This document shows positions 1 to 9,214 of a stretch of 64,000 nt of DNA, one piece after another. Within the stretch, counting starts at the first letter, position 1. Each line of letters starts with the position of its first letter. A program made the position numbers and the translations under genes. Location: positions 1 to 64,000 of the forward strand of contig DAOUJQ010000013.1 in assembly GCA_034422455.1 (NCBI GenBank), read 5' to 3'. Source of the stretch: UBA1127 sp034422455. Lineage in GTDB: Bacteria > Chloroflexota > Dehalococcoidia > Lucifugimonadales > UBA1127. The notes below the pieces were generated by a model. It was not told the DNA's origin. It did no database searches and saw only the letters and a program-made list of their open reading frames with translations.

Positions 1-303
1 TACCTCACGCCTGAGGAGCGGCGGCGGCTGAGGAAGGCGCAGGGAGCAGAGGGCCTGAAGCATGAGATTGACTTCTTGCGGGTCAAGATGGGCACGATGG
101 CGTCGAACCCGAAAGTCACGCTCGGTGAATTTGCGGCGGCGGCATCGACTGTCGCCCGATTGATGTCGGTGGACCATCGCATCTCCATGGCGAGAGGCGA
201 GGATGAGAGGCTGGAAGAGAGCCTCGCATCGGTCCTTGACGATGTCGCAAGGGCCTTGGGGCTGGGCGAGTTCAGGGACGCTGCGCGGGACGGGGAGGGG
301 TAG
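1..303 (+). CDS. Hypothetical protein, C-terminal part only
   Basis: The reading frame is open from the first base of the window (it begins YLTPEERRRL) to the TAG at 301-303, so the true start lies upstream. About 100 residues are visible. They are rich in Arg, Glu and Ala and look helical, and the last residues (ARDGEG) are low complexity. No domain is recognised. A palindromic intergenic repeat begins about 25 bases after the stop. Confidence 0.5.
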   Translation, partial: YLTPEERRRLRKAQGAEGLKHEIDFLRVKMGTMASNPKVTLGEFAAAASTVARLMSVDHRISMARGEDERLEESLASVLDDVARALGLGEFRDAARDGEG

Positions 304-602
304 GGGGGCACCCCCACCCGGCCCCGCCCCTCTGGGTTCCTGCCTGCGCAGGAACGACGGGGAGGGTGCGGCCCCTCGCCCCTCGCCCCGCGCCCTCTGC
401 ATTCCGTCCGCTGCCTTGGCAGTGGGCTTTCGGGAGGGCCGTGACGGGATGGAACAGGGGGCGTATCATCCTTCGGTTAACGTATCAGTCTTGTATGATG
501 GTCCCTCGGATAAACGCAAGCTCCAGTGCCACCCGCATCCGTTGGACATCTTGGCCATCTACGCATTCTACCAGTCCCAGTAGGGGGGAGGGGTTTGTGC
601 GA
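304..602. other. Intergenic region with one palindromic repeat
   Basis: No gene is seen. At about 328-359 there is a copy of the repeat GTTCCTGCCTGCGCAGGAAC (family R3). A purine-rich stretch at 583-593 (GGGGAGGGG) is the ribosome binding site of the next gene. Confidence 0.6.
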
Positions 603-2567
603 ATGAACGTGCTCTTTCGAATGGCAGGGATGGCGACGGCGATACTGCTGGCCGCCATCATCGGGGGCTGCACGTGGTCAGATCCCGATGATGAGAGGGG
701 CCTTACTATTAACTTCAATGCGCCCTGCTACGGCTGGGGCACTTACTCGGAACCCTTCGTCCATTGGACGCCGGACAGCGCGTGGCTTGTGCTAGACGAG
801 ATCCGGCTCATCCGGCGGGTGGCGGCCGACGGCTCCGGGGTGCAGACGGTGAAAAACCCCAATCCCGTGGATCCTGACCCGTCGCGCAGGCCCAATACGG
901 TCCAGGTCTCCCAATACGGCTTCTACGCAGACGTGTCCCCGGCAGCCTCGCGAATCGTGTACACATCCTGCGAATTCCCGAATACGGGCCATGATGAGAG
1001 GCAGGCTGCCTTAGATTGGAGGATTGTTCTCAACTACGAGCTCGTCACCATAGGTATTGACGGCACCGATGCACGGCGGTTGACGGACACCGCCGTCCTG
1101 GAGCACTTTCCGGTGTGGTCGCCCGACGGCAGGCGCATCGCCTTCCTCCAAAGTCCAGAAGAAACGAATCCCTACGACTGGGAGAACACCCCCTGGGACC
1201 TCTCCGTGATGAACGCCGACGGCACGGACCGCCGGCAGCTCGCCGCGGGGTTGGGGCTCTTCCCCCCGGTGTGGTCGCCCGACGGCTCGCGCCTGGCGTA
1301 CATCTCGGAGCAGGAAGCTACCCCGCGAGCCCTGGGGCGGGTGGAGGTGGTCGGGGTCGACACCGGGAAGGTCGCGCAGCTGGGTGTGACCACCGCCGTG
1401 CCGGCGTGGTCGCCGGACGGAACGGAAGTGGCGCTGGCGGGCGAGGATGACGAGGGGCCTGTCGTCCTCGCGGCGGAGGCCGAGGGCACGGGCACGCGCA
1501 CCCTCTTGGCAGGCGAGGGGGGGCCGGAGGGCGCCCTCGTGACGCAGCTGGCGTGGTCACCAACGGGCACGGGGCTGGTGATCGTCACCGATGCCATCCG
1601 CATCATCCGCCCCGGCGCCGCCGACGCTCTCCAGCTCATCAAGCCCATGGGGGAAGCCAACGGTGCAGTCGTGGCCTGGACCCGAGACGGGGCCCGCATC
1701 GCCGTTTACGATCCGTGTCGTCACACCTACAGCAATTACAATTATAAGCGCGCGCGAGAGTACTTTGAATCCTCATGTAACGATCAGGTAGTGACCGTTC
1801 GGCCCGACGGCACGGACCTGCGATTCATGACAACCGTGTTAGGGCCTGACGACCCCGGATATGACTCTTCTGGTCCACGCCTTACCGGTATCGCCCAGCC
1901 GCATCACCGCCCGCGGGTTGATCCCGGCGTTTGCTCGGGCGGCTTCGTTGTCCCCCAACCGGAGGCGAATCCGGGCCTGGTGGGCGACTGCGAGGCGCTG
2001 TTGCGCGTGCAGGAAACCCTGGCGGGGACCAGGCCGCTCTTCTGGGACGGCAAAACGCCCATCGACCAGTGGGCGGGCGTGGGGCTTGCATTTCATGAGT
2101 GGTCCCCCACGAGCTTGTACTTTTGGGGAGCGCCGCCCCGGGTCAGGGCCCTGAACCTGGAGGGCCTCTCCTTCAATGGGACGCTGCCGGCGGAGCTGGG
2201 CCAGCTGACCGCGCTCCAGTCCCTGGTCATACGTGGGTGGCAATCAGACCGCGTCTGGGGCCACTACCTGACCGGGACCATTCCGCCGGAGTTGGGCCAA
2301 CTGGGGAACCTGCTGCAACTGTCCCTGTACGGCCACCACCTCGTCGGCCACCTGCCGGTGGAGTTCGGACAGCTCCGATCCCTAGCTACGCTGCAATTGA
2401 ACGACAACAACCTGAGCGGACCCATTCCGCCGGAATGGGCTTCCATCGGCAGCGAGTCTCCCCTCCTCCCTAGCCGTCCACAAATATTCCTGAGCAATAA
2501 CCAGCTCACGGGAGGAGTGCCGGCAGAACTTGAGGATCGTGCGATGGTCCGCATGGACCAAGAGTAG
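603..2567 (+). CDS. Lipoprotein with PD40 beta-propeller and leucine-rich repeats
   Basis: A 654-residue exported protein. The start at 603 follows GGGGAGGGG with 9-nt spacing; a GTG at 597 is the alternative. The N-terminus is a lipoprotein signal (MNVLFRMAGMATAILLAAIIGG-C), with Cys23 as the lipidated residue. Residues about 150-420 carry TolB-like PD40 blades with the signature W-SPDG-R/S/T-xx-A (HFPVWSPDGRRIAF, FPPVWSPDGSRLAY, AVPAWSPDGTEVAL). After a DCEALL linker, residues about 540-640 are plant-type leucine-rich repeats of the form LTGTIPPELGQL and LSGPIPPEW. Both parts are binding scaffolds with no catalytic residues, so an extracytoplasmic ligand- or protein-binding role is inferred. 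The combination in one chain is uncommon. Confidence 0.85.
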   Translation: MNVLFRMAGMATAILLAAIIGGCTWSDPDDERGLTINFNAPCYGWGTYSEPFVHWTPDSAWLVLDEIRLIRRVAADGSGVQTVKNPNPVDPDPSRRPNTVQVSQYGFYADVSPAASRIVYTSCEFPNTGHDERQAALDWRIVLNYELVTIGIDGTDARRLTDTAVLEHFPVWSPDGRRIAFLQSPEETNPYDWENTPWDLSVMNADGTDRRQLAAGLGLFPPVWSPDGSRLAYISEQEATPRALGRVEVVGVDTGKVAQLGVTTAVPAWSPDGTEVALAGEDDEGPVVLAAEAEGTGTRTLLAGEGGPEGALVTQLAWSPTGTGLVIVTDAIRIIRPGAADALQLIKPMGEANGAVVAWTRDGARIAVYDPCRHTYSNYNYKRAREYFESSCNDQVVTVRPDGTDLRFMTTVLGPDDPGYDSSGPRLTGIAQPHHRPRVDPGVCSGGFVVPQPEANPGLVGDCEALLRVQETLAGTRPLFWDGKTPIDQWAGVGLAFHEWSPTSLYFWGAPPRVRALNLEGLSFNGTLPAELGQLTALQSLVIRGWQSDRVWGHYLTGTIPPELGQLGNLLQLSLYGHHLVGHLPVEFGQLRSLATLQLNDNNLSGPIPPEWASIGSESPLLPSRPQIFLSNNQLTGGVPAELEDRAMVRMDQE

Positions 2568-2789
2568 TTTGTACAAAAGAGATGAGGCGCAGAAAGATAG
2601 CACACCGGACAATTCTAGAGGTGGGTGGTTCAGCACCGCGGTGGGGAGCGGCGGGTCGGGGCGCCTGAAAGGAGCCCGGAGCACACTAGACTCTCGCGCA
2701 CCTGCCTGCGCAGGAACGACGGTGGGGGTTTGAGTCCCCGTTCACCCTTCGATTTCCCTCAGGGCGAACGGGGGTCGGGCGGAGGCGCC

Positions 2790-3344
2790 CTATCGCCCCA
2801 GCCACTTGAGGCCGACGATCCAGTTCCACCATGCGACTACGACGTCGGTTGCGACGTAGTTGTCGAGCCACTTGCCGCCGTGGAGGGCGTACTCCTGGAA
2901 CTCCTTGAGCGCGGTGAGGGGGACGAGCCATATCGCCGAGCGGCGCCACGTCAGCTCGTAGTTGGGCGCGTAGTGGCGGACGCCGGCGACGAAGACGAAC
3001 CAGAACTCGAAGACGTTGGGGAAGAAGAGCAGGACGAACCGATTGCCCACGAGCTCGAAGACGATGACGCCGACGATGCGGAAGGCGAAGAGGCCGATCG
3101 CGATGGCCCTCGGCGGGCCGGCCCAGCGCGTGGCGACCCAGAGGAAGGTGCCCATGTAGGCGAGGTCGAGCCACTTGTCGAGGGCCTGGTAGTTGCGGAC
3201 GCCGCCGAGGTCGAGGAGGTTCATCATGAAGAGGTCGGAGAAGTCGATGAGGATGGCGGCGATGGAGCCGGCAAAGGCCCATCGGAGAACGAGGAGGGCG
3301 CCGCCGATGCGGACGATGGAGATGATGAGTTCTTCCGCGTTCAT
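2790..3344 (-). CDS. Polytopic membrane protein, unknown function
   Basis: A 184-residue protein starting MNAEELIISIVRIGGA. Upstream in-frame codons exist, but the hydrophobic start fits this ATG best. No Shine-Dalgarno is seen. There are about four to five hydrophobic segments (GALLVLRWAFAGSIAAILI, YMGTFLWVATRWA, AIAIGLFAFRIVGVIVFELV, FVLLFFPNVFEFWFVFVAGV), with aromatic residues near the C-terminus (VVVAWWNWIVGLKWLG). No transporter signature or catalytic motif is visible. It stands alone, convergent with the lipoprotein gene. Confidence 0.6.
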   Translation of the reverse strand: MNAEELIISIVRIGGALLVLRWAFAGSIAAILIDFSDLFMMNLLDLGGVRNYQALDKWLDLAYMGTFLWVATRWAGPPRAIAIGLFAFRIVGVIVFELVGNRFVLLFFPNVFEFWFVFVAGVRHYAPNYELTWRRSAIWLVPLTALKEFQEYALHGGKWLDNYVATDVVVAWWNWIVGLKWLGR

Positions 3345-3544
3345 GGGGGTATGATGGGGGATGGGGGTGGAGGGTGCAATGGGCGGATCTAGATTCCTTG
3401 CACAACAGTTCATGCGTTTGAATTGTACTGAAGCGGTCTCGGTCATAGTTCACCCAAATGGGTGTAATTGAAATTGAAGTTAGCAAGAACGTAGAGCCAC
3501 AGTATCAGGGCTAGAGACGCGAAAGAGTGGAGGATAGAGAAACC

Positions 3545-4099
3545 ATGTCCCTTCCCGCTTTGGAAAGGAGCATCAAACAAAGTCTTCAAGCCATAAGGGA
3601 TAAGATCGCGAGTGGAGATGATGCGGAAATACTGTTGTGGTTGCAGGAAGGGACATTGGCATGTTCACAGCGTCCCCTGCGAGACCACCCGCAATTCAAT
3701 ACACCAAGGCCAGGGCGAAGCCCAAGGCCTATGCCATTGCCCAAATCAGCTAGGCCCTTAGTCGTGGACTGGGTTAACCGGGTAAAGTCCCACGGAATCC
3801 GCTCGATAGTGAGCCTCTTAGAGGAGGGGCAGCACGAAAGATACTATGTTAGCGGTGGTTTGAATTTACATCCCGATGGGCTGTACGGCTACTACCTAGC
3901 GCAGGGGTTCGAGTTCTGCACCATTCCATTAACCGACTACAAAACGCCCTCAATGGCAGAGATGGAAGCAGTCCTAGCTGCCTTCGACCGAATGCCCAAG
4001 CCTGTACTCTTACATTGTAGTGCAGGTATCGACAGAACAAGCCCGGTCGCGGCCTTCATCGTCTCCAAACGGGGGGAGATAAGCGAAAACCCTCAATAA
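3545..4099 (+). CDS. Dual-specificity/tyrosine phosphatase-like protein
   Basis: A 184-residue cytosolic protein with a protein-tyrosine phosphatase active site. The P-loop HCSAGIDRTSP fits HCx5R, with Cys158 as nucleophile and the Arg five residues later. The preceding strand (PKPVLLHC) and a possible general-acid Asp (PLTDYKTPS) are also present. ATG 3545 lies 11 nt after GGAGG; GTG 3527 in the same frame is less likely. The chain ends only about 26 residues after the catalytic Cys, whereas family members usually continue with two or more helices. It may be C-terminally truncated, and a run of six G at the end is a possible slippage site. It has lower GC than its neighbours. Confidence 0.7.
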   Translation: MSLPALERSIKQSLQAIRDKIASGDDAEILLWLQEGTLACSQRPLRDHPQFNTPRPGRSPRPMPLPKSARPLVVDWVNRVKSHGIRSIVSLLEEGQHERYYVSGGLNLHPDGLYGYYLAQGFEFCTIPLTDYKTPSMAEMEAVLAAFDRMPKPVLLHCSAGIDRTSPVAAFIVSKRGEISENPQ

Positions 4100-4220
4100 T
4101 TTAGCGCAGCCCTCTCACGTTCCTCCAAAGATAGGAATGTGTATCGATAGCATGGTAGCGTTATCTCCAAGGGATCGTTTCGGAAGAGTTCCTATATGAC
4201 TCGAATCAAAGGAGCGCGTG

Positions 4221-5417
4221 ATGGACTGGGATGACGTCAGGGCGCAGTTTCCGGGGCTGGCCGACCGGACGTTTCTGGACGCGGCGTGCGTGTCGCTGAC
4301 GCCGTCGACGGCGGAGGAGGCGGTGAAGCGGTTTGCGGCGGAGCTGGTGCGGCCGTCGCACCGGAACGCGTCGGAGCACCACCTGTGGATGGACGGGCAG
4401 CGCGACGAGGCGACGAGACACGCCGCCGCGCTCCTGGGCGTCGACCGGCGGAACGTGGCGCTCGTCGAGAGTACGACGCACGGGCTGAACATCGCGGCGC
4501 AGAGCATCCCGTGGCGGGAGGGCGACGAGGTGGTGATGTGCAACCTAGAGTTCCTGCAGGTGGCGATCCCCTTCGTGCAGCTTGCCAAGACCCACGGCGT
4601 GCGGCCGGTGTTTTTGGAGCACGAGGCGGGGGTCGTGCCGGCGTCGGCGTACATCGACGCCATCACGCCGCGCACGAAGGCCATCGTGCTGAGCTCGACG
4701 CAGTGGTGCAACGGGTACCGCGTCGAGTTGGAGGCCATCGCGGAGGCGTGCCGTTCGCGCGGCGTGTGGCTGGTCGTGGACGCGGTGCAGCAACTCGGGG
4801 CCGTGCCGATGCCGACGTTTTCGGTCGACTTCCTGCTGGCGGGCGGGCACAAGTGGCTGAACGCGCCGATGGGGACGGGCATCGTGTGCCTGTCCGACCG
4901 GGTGCTGGAGGAGCTGCAGCCGGCGAACTGGGGCTACCTGAACCTGACCGCGCCGGAGGGCGGCTGGGTCAACTACTTCACGACGCCCACCATCACGCCG
5001 GACCGGGACTACACCTTCACGGACACGGCCAAGCGGTTCGAGATCGGCGGGACGGCCAACTACCCCGGCGCGGTGTGCCTGTCGGAGGCGCTGCGGGTGA
5101 CGAACGAGGTCGGCGTGGAGGCGTCGGCGGAGCGCATCTGGTCGCTGGGCGAGCGGCTGCAGGAGGGGCTGCGGCGGCTGGACGTGCGGCTGGAGACGCC
5201 GTTCGAGCGGGAGAACCGCGCGGGCATCGTCACGTTCCACTGCGGCAGCCGGGAGCGGGACGCGGCGTGCCTGGAGCGGCTGCTCGACGAGGGCATCAGC
5301 GTATCGCAGCGGTACACGGCGGGCGTCGGGGGCGTGCGGGTGAGCGTGCACTACTACAACAACGAGGACGACGTGGACCGGCTGCTGGGGGTTGTGGGGG
5401 AGTGGCTGCGAGGGTAG
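4221..5417 (+). CDS. Class V PLP-dependent aminotransferase (cysteine desulfurase-like)
   Basis: A 398-residue fold-type I PLP enzyme of the NifS/CsdA/isopenicillin-N-epimerase branch. ATG 4221 has AAAGGAG six bases upstream. Visible landmarks are ESTTHGLN (phosphate-binding region), VVDAVQQLG (Asp that pairs with the pyridine nitrogen) and GGHKWLNAPMGTG, where Lys forms the Schiff base with PLP. EIGGTANYPG and RVSVHYYNNEDD match the C-terminal small domain. No SufS-like catalytic Cys loop is obvious, so the substrate cannot be named; desulfurase, lyase or epimerase are all possible. It is a single-gene unit followed by repeats. Confidence 0.8.
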   Translation: MDWDDVRAQFPGLADRTFLDAACVSLTPSTAEEAVKRFAAELVRPSHRNASEHHLWMDGQRDEATRHAAALLGVDRRNVALVESTTHGLNIAAQSIPWREGDEVVMCNLEFLQVAIPFVQLAKTHGVRPVFLEHEAGVVPASAYIDAITPRTKAIVLSSTQWCNGYRVELEAIAEACRSRGVWLVVDAVQQLGAVPMPTFSVDFLLAGGHKWLNAPMGTGIVCLSDRVLEELQPANWGYLNLTAPEGGWVNYFTTPTITPDRDYTFTDTAKRFEIGGTANYPGAVCLSEALRVTNEVGVEASAERIWSLGERLQEGLRRLDVRLETPFERENRAGIVTFHCGSRERDAACLERLLDEGISVSQRYTAGVGGVRVSVHYYNNEDDVDRLLGVVGEWLRG

Positions 5418-5808
5418 GGGGCGGTTCGCCCTTCGATTTCCCTCAGGACGAACGGGGGTCAGGGCAACCACGAGGGTTGCCCCTACGGCCCACGCCCGGC
5501 CTTGGGCGGCGATCGTTCGGCGCGGAGTTCCTGGATACCGGCATTCGCCGGTATGGGGGGTTAGGGGGACGCCCTTCGACGGGCTCAGGGCGAACGGGGG
5601 TACCCCTGCAGTACGTCGGGGTTCCCCTGCCTTCGCAGGGGCAGGCTCTGCCTGCGCAGGACCCTTCGACAGACTCAGGGCAATCGGGGGGGGGCGGGTA
5701 CGGAATTTGTGAAAATCGATAGCGTTTTCTTCGTGGACAGGGCATTTCGATTGTGCAAGAATGCGCCCGCTCGGACGTGCAGAGCCACTCCAAAGGAGGC
5801 AGAGAACA
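5418..5808. repeat. Intergenic cluster of palindromic repeats
   Basis: About 280 bases after the aminotransferase stop consist of repeat copies. R2 copies (CCCTTCGA...CTCAGGGCGAAC) lie near 5431-5455, 5572-5597 and 5667-5690. An R1 copy (ATACCGGCATTCGCCGGTAT) lies near 5535-5554. An R3-like copy (CTGCCTTCGCAGGGGCAG) lies near 5628-5660. The last 100 bases are unique sequence leading to the AAAGGAGG of the next gene. Confidence 0.7.
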
Positions 5809-6369
5809 ATGGAAGCTGTGTTTCTGGTGCTGATAGGGGCACTGCTGTTTTCCCAGGCCTGGCATATGTTGGGCCTGTACTCGGACGGAAGGACCGTGGG
5901 CGTCATCGTCGGCGGGCTTGGGCTGCTGTCACTGGCGGCCATCCAGCTGGACCCGATGCTGCTGACGGGGTCAGGCGACAGGGCGATTTCCGCAGCCAAC
6001 AACTTGTCCGAAATCACGCTGACGAAGACGCTGATAGCCGTGTGGGCGGTGTACGGGGTAGTGGTGGCGGCGCAGTCGCTGTGGGATCTGGAGGAGCGGG
6101 CCGTGGCCTTCCTCAGCGCAGTGGTGGCGGCTGTGTCGATCGTCAGCTTCTTCTACTTCGCAGGAAATGCGGAGGCTCGATACGGCGAGTCGGCGTGGCT
6201 GGGGCTTTCGGCTGCGACGCTGCTGCTGTCGGTGACTTCGGCGATGGTCTTCTTCGCCCTGGGGTTCAACTTCAGGACACTGCGGCCGGTGGCGGCATGG
6301 TTCCTGCTGATCGGCGGAGGCGTCGTGGCGGCAATCGGGTTGGCGATCGCCACACGGGGGATCGCCTAG
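5809..6369 (+). CDS. Six-segment membrane protein, unknown function
   Basis: A 186-residue protein. ATG 5809 follows AAAGGAGG with nine-base spacing. About six hydrophobic helices are visible (EAVFLVLIGALLFSQAWHML, TVGVIVGGLGLLSLAAI, TLIAVWAVYGVVVAAQSLW, VAFLSAVVAAVSIVSFFYF, SAWLGLSAATLLLSVTSAMVFFALGF, VAAWFLLIGGGVVAAIGLAIA). Size and layout loosely recall AmiS/UreI-type small amide channels, but no diagnostic residue was recognised and this is only a suggestion. The gene precedes prkA by 65 bases on the same strand and could be cotranscribed with it. Confidence 0.6.
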   Translation: MEAVFLVLIGALLFSQAWHMLGLYSDGRTVGVIVGGLGLLSLAAIQLDPMLLTGSGDRAISAANNLSEITLTKTLIAVWAVYGVVVAAQSLWDLEERAVAFLSAVVAAVSIVSFFYFAGNAEARYGESAWLGLSAATLLLSVTSAMVFFALGFNFRTLRPVAAWFLLIGGGVVAAIGLAIATRGIA

Positions 6370-6434
6370 GCTTCGGAGGGGCGAGACTCTGAAAGAAGGC
6401 AGCGCCAAGGGGCGTTGCCGAGGGGACAATAGAT

Positions 6435-8423
6435 ATGGCGGACCCGTCCATGTCCATCAAGGATATTCTGGCCGCGAGCGAGCGTGAGGCGGCGCCCTAC
6501 GAATGGAAGGGCACCTTCAGCGATTACCTGGCCATGGTGGCGGAAAACCCGTCGATAGCGAAGCTGGCGCACGCACGGGTGCGGGACGCGATCATCGCGA
6601 AGGGGGTCGACACCTCGCCGGGCGGCGAACCGATCTACCGGCTGTTCGAGAACGATGTCTTTGGATTGGAAGACTCGCTGGCACGGATAGTGGAGTACTT
6701 CGAGGCGGCGGGGAAGGGGACCGAGACAAGGAAACGGATCCTGCTGCTGCTGGGGCCGCCGGCCAGCGGGAAGTCGACGATCGTCGCCCTCATCAAGAAG
6801 GCGCTGGAGGACTACACGCGCACGGATGAGGGGGCGGTGTACGCGCTGGCGGGCTGCCCGATGCAGGGGGACCCGTTGCATTTGATACCGCACTCGCTGC
6901 GTCCGGTGCTGCGGGATGAGTACGGCATCGAGATCGAGGGGGAGATGAACCCCCGCAACCGGTACCTGCTGAGGACGAAATACAACGGCAAGATCGCCGA
7001 GGTGCCGGTGGAGCGGGTGGTCTTCTCCGAGCAGGAAGCGGTGGGCATCGGATACTACGTGGCGACAAACCCGAACTCGGACTCGTCGCTGCTGTTGGGG
7101 AGCATAGACACGGGACGGCTGGAGGGATCCCGCACGGAGGTGGCGGGGCAGGCGTTCCGCATGGACGGGGAGTTCAACGTAGCGAACCGGGGGCTGATTG
7201 AGCTGGTGGAGATGTTCAAGGCAGACCGGCGCGTGCTGACGACGCTGCTGGGCCTGGCCCAGGAACAGGTCATCAAGATGGAGAAGTTCGGTTCGATCTA
7301 CGCCGATGAGGTCATCATCGGGCACTCGAACGAGGGGGACTTCAACACCTTCGCGATGGACGAGCACTCGGAGGCGCTGAAGGACCGGATCACGGCGATC
7401 CAGGTTCCGTACAACCTGCGGGTCAGCGAGGACGTGAAGATCTATGAGCGGGCGATGGCAAAGCGGCAGGAGCTGGAAGGGTGCATCGCGCCGCTTGCGC
7501 TTCGGGTCGCGGGGACGTACGCCGTCCTCTCGCGGCTGGAGCAGCCGAACCGGCAGGGGATGACGCTGCTGGACAAGATGCGGCTCTACGACGGGCGGAA
7601 GGTGGGGTCGTACACACACCAGGACGTGGTCCAGATGAAGCAGGACCACGCAGGCGAGGGCATGAGCGGCATATCGCCCCGCTACGTGATGAACCGGGTG
7701 GCGGCAGTGGCGACCGCACCGGGCGTGAAGTGCGTGACGCCCCTGGCGGTGATAGATAGCCTCTGGCGCGGGATAAGCGAGAACGTGAGCCTGAACCAGT
7801 CCAGCAGAGCGGCGTCCATCAACCTCATTACGGATACGGTGACCGAGTACAACGAGCTGGCGATCAGCGAAATCCAGCGGGCGTACCACGACTCCTTCGA
7901 CGATTCGGCGGCCACGCACCTCAGCGGATACCTGAGGAACGTGCGCGCCTACCGTTCCGAGGGCGCATCGGCGGACGAATACGACGAACGCGAGATGCAG
8001 GCGATGGAGCGTGCAGTCGGCATTCGGGAGAGGGACAAGGCGGCGTTTCGCGAGGAGATCGACCGGCTGGCGAGCCTGTACATCTCGCGGGGGCGCAAGT
8101 TCACGTACGCCACCGAGCCGAGGCTGAAGGCGGCGATCGAGTCGCGGCTGTTCCCGTCAGAGCGGGCGCTGAGCGCGGCCCTGACGAGACCGCGGCTGGC
8201 GCGCCGGCGGGCGGAGTGGACGCATCGACGGATCCTGATCGTCAAGCGGCTCGTCGAGAAGTACGGCTACTGCGGCGTCTGCGCGGAGGACCTGCTGGAC
8301 TACGTGACCGAGCTGCTGCAGCACAAGGCGATGTTCACCAAGACGAAGAACATGGGCGTGACGTGGCAGTGGCCCCTCTACCCGGATAGCGACGACCTGG
8401 CGACGCGGTCCGAGACGTTCTAA
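6435..8423 (+). CDS. prkA: PrkA-family serine protein kinase
   Basis: A 662-residue protein of the PrkA/YeaG family, close to the usual length (about 640). Its N-terminal AAA+-like module has Walker A GPPASGKST at residues 107-115. The family blocks FENDVFGLED, GCPMQGDPLHLIPH and IGHSNEGDFNTF follow, with the C-terminal PrkA domain beyond residue about 400. PrkA proteins are linked to starvation, nitrogen stress or sporulation, often beside a YeaH/DUF444 gene and SpoVR; neither is present here. A strong terminator hairpin follows. Whether the kinase or the AAA+ activity is the physiological one is not settled by sequence. Confidence 0.92.
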   Translation: MADPSMSIKDILAASEREAAPYEWKGTFSDYLAMVAENPSIAKLAHARVRDAIIAKGVDTSPGGEPIYRLFENDVFGLEDSLARIVEYFEAAGKGTETRKRILLLLGPPASGKSTIVALIKKALEDYTRTDEGAVYALAGCPMQGDPLHLIPHSLRPVLRDEYGIEIEGEMNPRNRYLLRTKYNGKIAEVPVERVVFSEQEAVGIGYYVATNPNSDSSLLLGSIDTGRLEGSRTEVAGQAFRMDGEFNVANRGLIELVEMFKADRRVLTTLLGLAQEQVIKMEKFGSIYADEVIIGHSNEGDFNTFAMDEHSEALKDRITAIQVPYNLRVSEDVKIYERAMAKRQELEGCIAPLALRVAGTYAVLSRLEQPNRQGMTLLDKMRLYDGRKVGSYTHQDVVQMKQDHAGEGMSGISPRYVMNRVAAVATAPGVKCVTPLAVIDSLWRGISENVSLNQSSRAASINLITDTVTEYNELAISEIQRAYHDSFDDSAATHLSGYLRNVRAYRSEGASADEYDEREMQAMERAVGIRERDKAAFREEIDRLASLYISRGRKFTYATEPRLKAAIESRLFPSERALSAALTRPRLARRRAEWTHRRILIVKRLVEKYGYCGVCAEDLLDYVTELLQHKAMFTKTKNMGVTWQWPLYPDSDDLATRSETF

Positions 8424-8451
8424 GCCGCCAGGGAGAGGTGTCGGCCGACAG

Positions 8452-8490
8452 GGCCGGGGGCGAGTCAGGCTTGCGCCCGGCCTTTTGTTT
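8452..8490 (+). terminator. Rho-independent terminator after prkA
   Basis: GGCCGGG-GGCG pairs with CGCCCGGCC (8474-8482) with a small bulge, followed by TTTTGTTT at 8483-8490. It lies 29 bases after the prkA stop. Confidence 0.7.
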
Positions 8491-8567
8491 GCGGGCGGGG
8501 CTGTCCCGGTCTTCGCGGGATGACGATGACGAGAGGGCTCAGGACGACTGCACAGCATCAACACCGA

Positions 8568-9176
8568 TTACGTTGGTATGGCTACCCCATTGCGTGCCAG
8601 CGCCGCACGGACTTCGCGCTCTTGCCCCTGGTCGACCGCTACGGCGAATTGACGCTCCAACTTGGCACGTGCCGTGGTGTAAGCGGCCCATGCCTCTTCG
8701 AGCGTTTTCGGCGACGCGTGGCAGCCCATTGGGCCAAGCAAGAACGCGAACATCTTAGGAAGCTCGGACGCTACGAGCGAGTGTTCTCCCTTTAGCCGCT
8801 TGCCCGCGAGCCAGAAAGACCAGTCCCAGAAATGGGTATCTATGTCCTGCAACGTTTCGGCCGATGGTTCCCATGGCGGATCGGCAACGTGCGGCGCTCC
8901 GGTGAACAGGAGGTTCACGACCGTGCCGCCGCGCAGCATGAAGATGAGATTCCATATCCGGCTGAGCGGGTCCCAATGCGGTCCGATGGGGTCGAGCGGG
9001 GCCAGCAGTCGCGGCAAGTCGGCTCGGAAAGCCTCAAAGTCGTCCACCGCCACGGCGAAATCCCAGTCGGACAGAGGTCCGGAGTCTCCTCGTGCTCGAG
9101 AGCCCGTCAGGGTAACGGAAGTGACAGCGTCATGGGCTGTCAGCGCACGAGTGACTGCTGCTTGGACGCTTTCCAT
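8568..9176 (-). CDS. Nucleotidyltransferase-fold protein
   Basis: A 202-residue protein with the polymerase-beta-like nucleotidyltransferase motif GSRARGDSGPLSDWDFAV near residue 25. The GS and the two Asp of DWD would bind metal and nucleotide. The C-terminal half is helical (LPKMFAFLLGP, EEAWAAYTTARAKLERQFA), as in DUF4037 or aminoglycoside-adenylyltransferase-like relatives. Substrate and partner are unknown. No HEPN gene is adjacent, so a MntA/HepT toxin-antitoxin pair is not supported. It reads toward prkA, away from the E1 genes. Confidence 0.75.
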   Translation of the reverse strand: MESVQAAVTRALTAHDAVTSVTLTGSRARGDSGPLSDWDFAVAVDDFEAFRADLPRLLAPLDPIGPHWDPLSRIWNLIFMLRGGTVVNLLFTGAPHVADPPWEPSAETLQDIDTHFWDWSFWLAGKRLKGEHSLVASELPKMFAFLLGPMGCHASPKTLEEAWAAYTTARAKLERQFAVAVDQGQEREVRAALARNGVAIPT

Positions 9177-9214
9177 GACAGTCGTTGGCCCTCACGCGGC
9201 TCAGGGGTTGCGCC

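Noticed and set aside
5418..5760. CRISPR or transposon end in the 5.4 kb spacer
   Set aside because: The units are different palindrome families at irregular spacing, with no terminal repeats or transposase.
8568..9176. MntA/HepT toxin-antitoxin system around the nucleotidyltransferase
   Set aside because: No HEPN-domain gene is adjacent, and the protein is longer than minimal MntA antitoxins.
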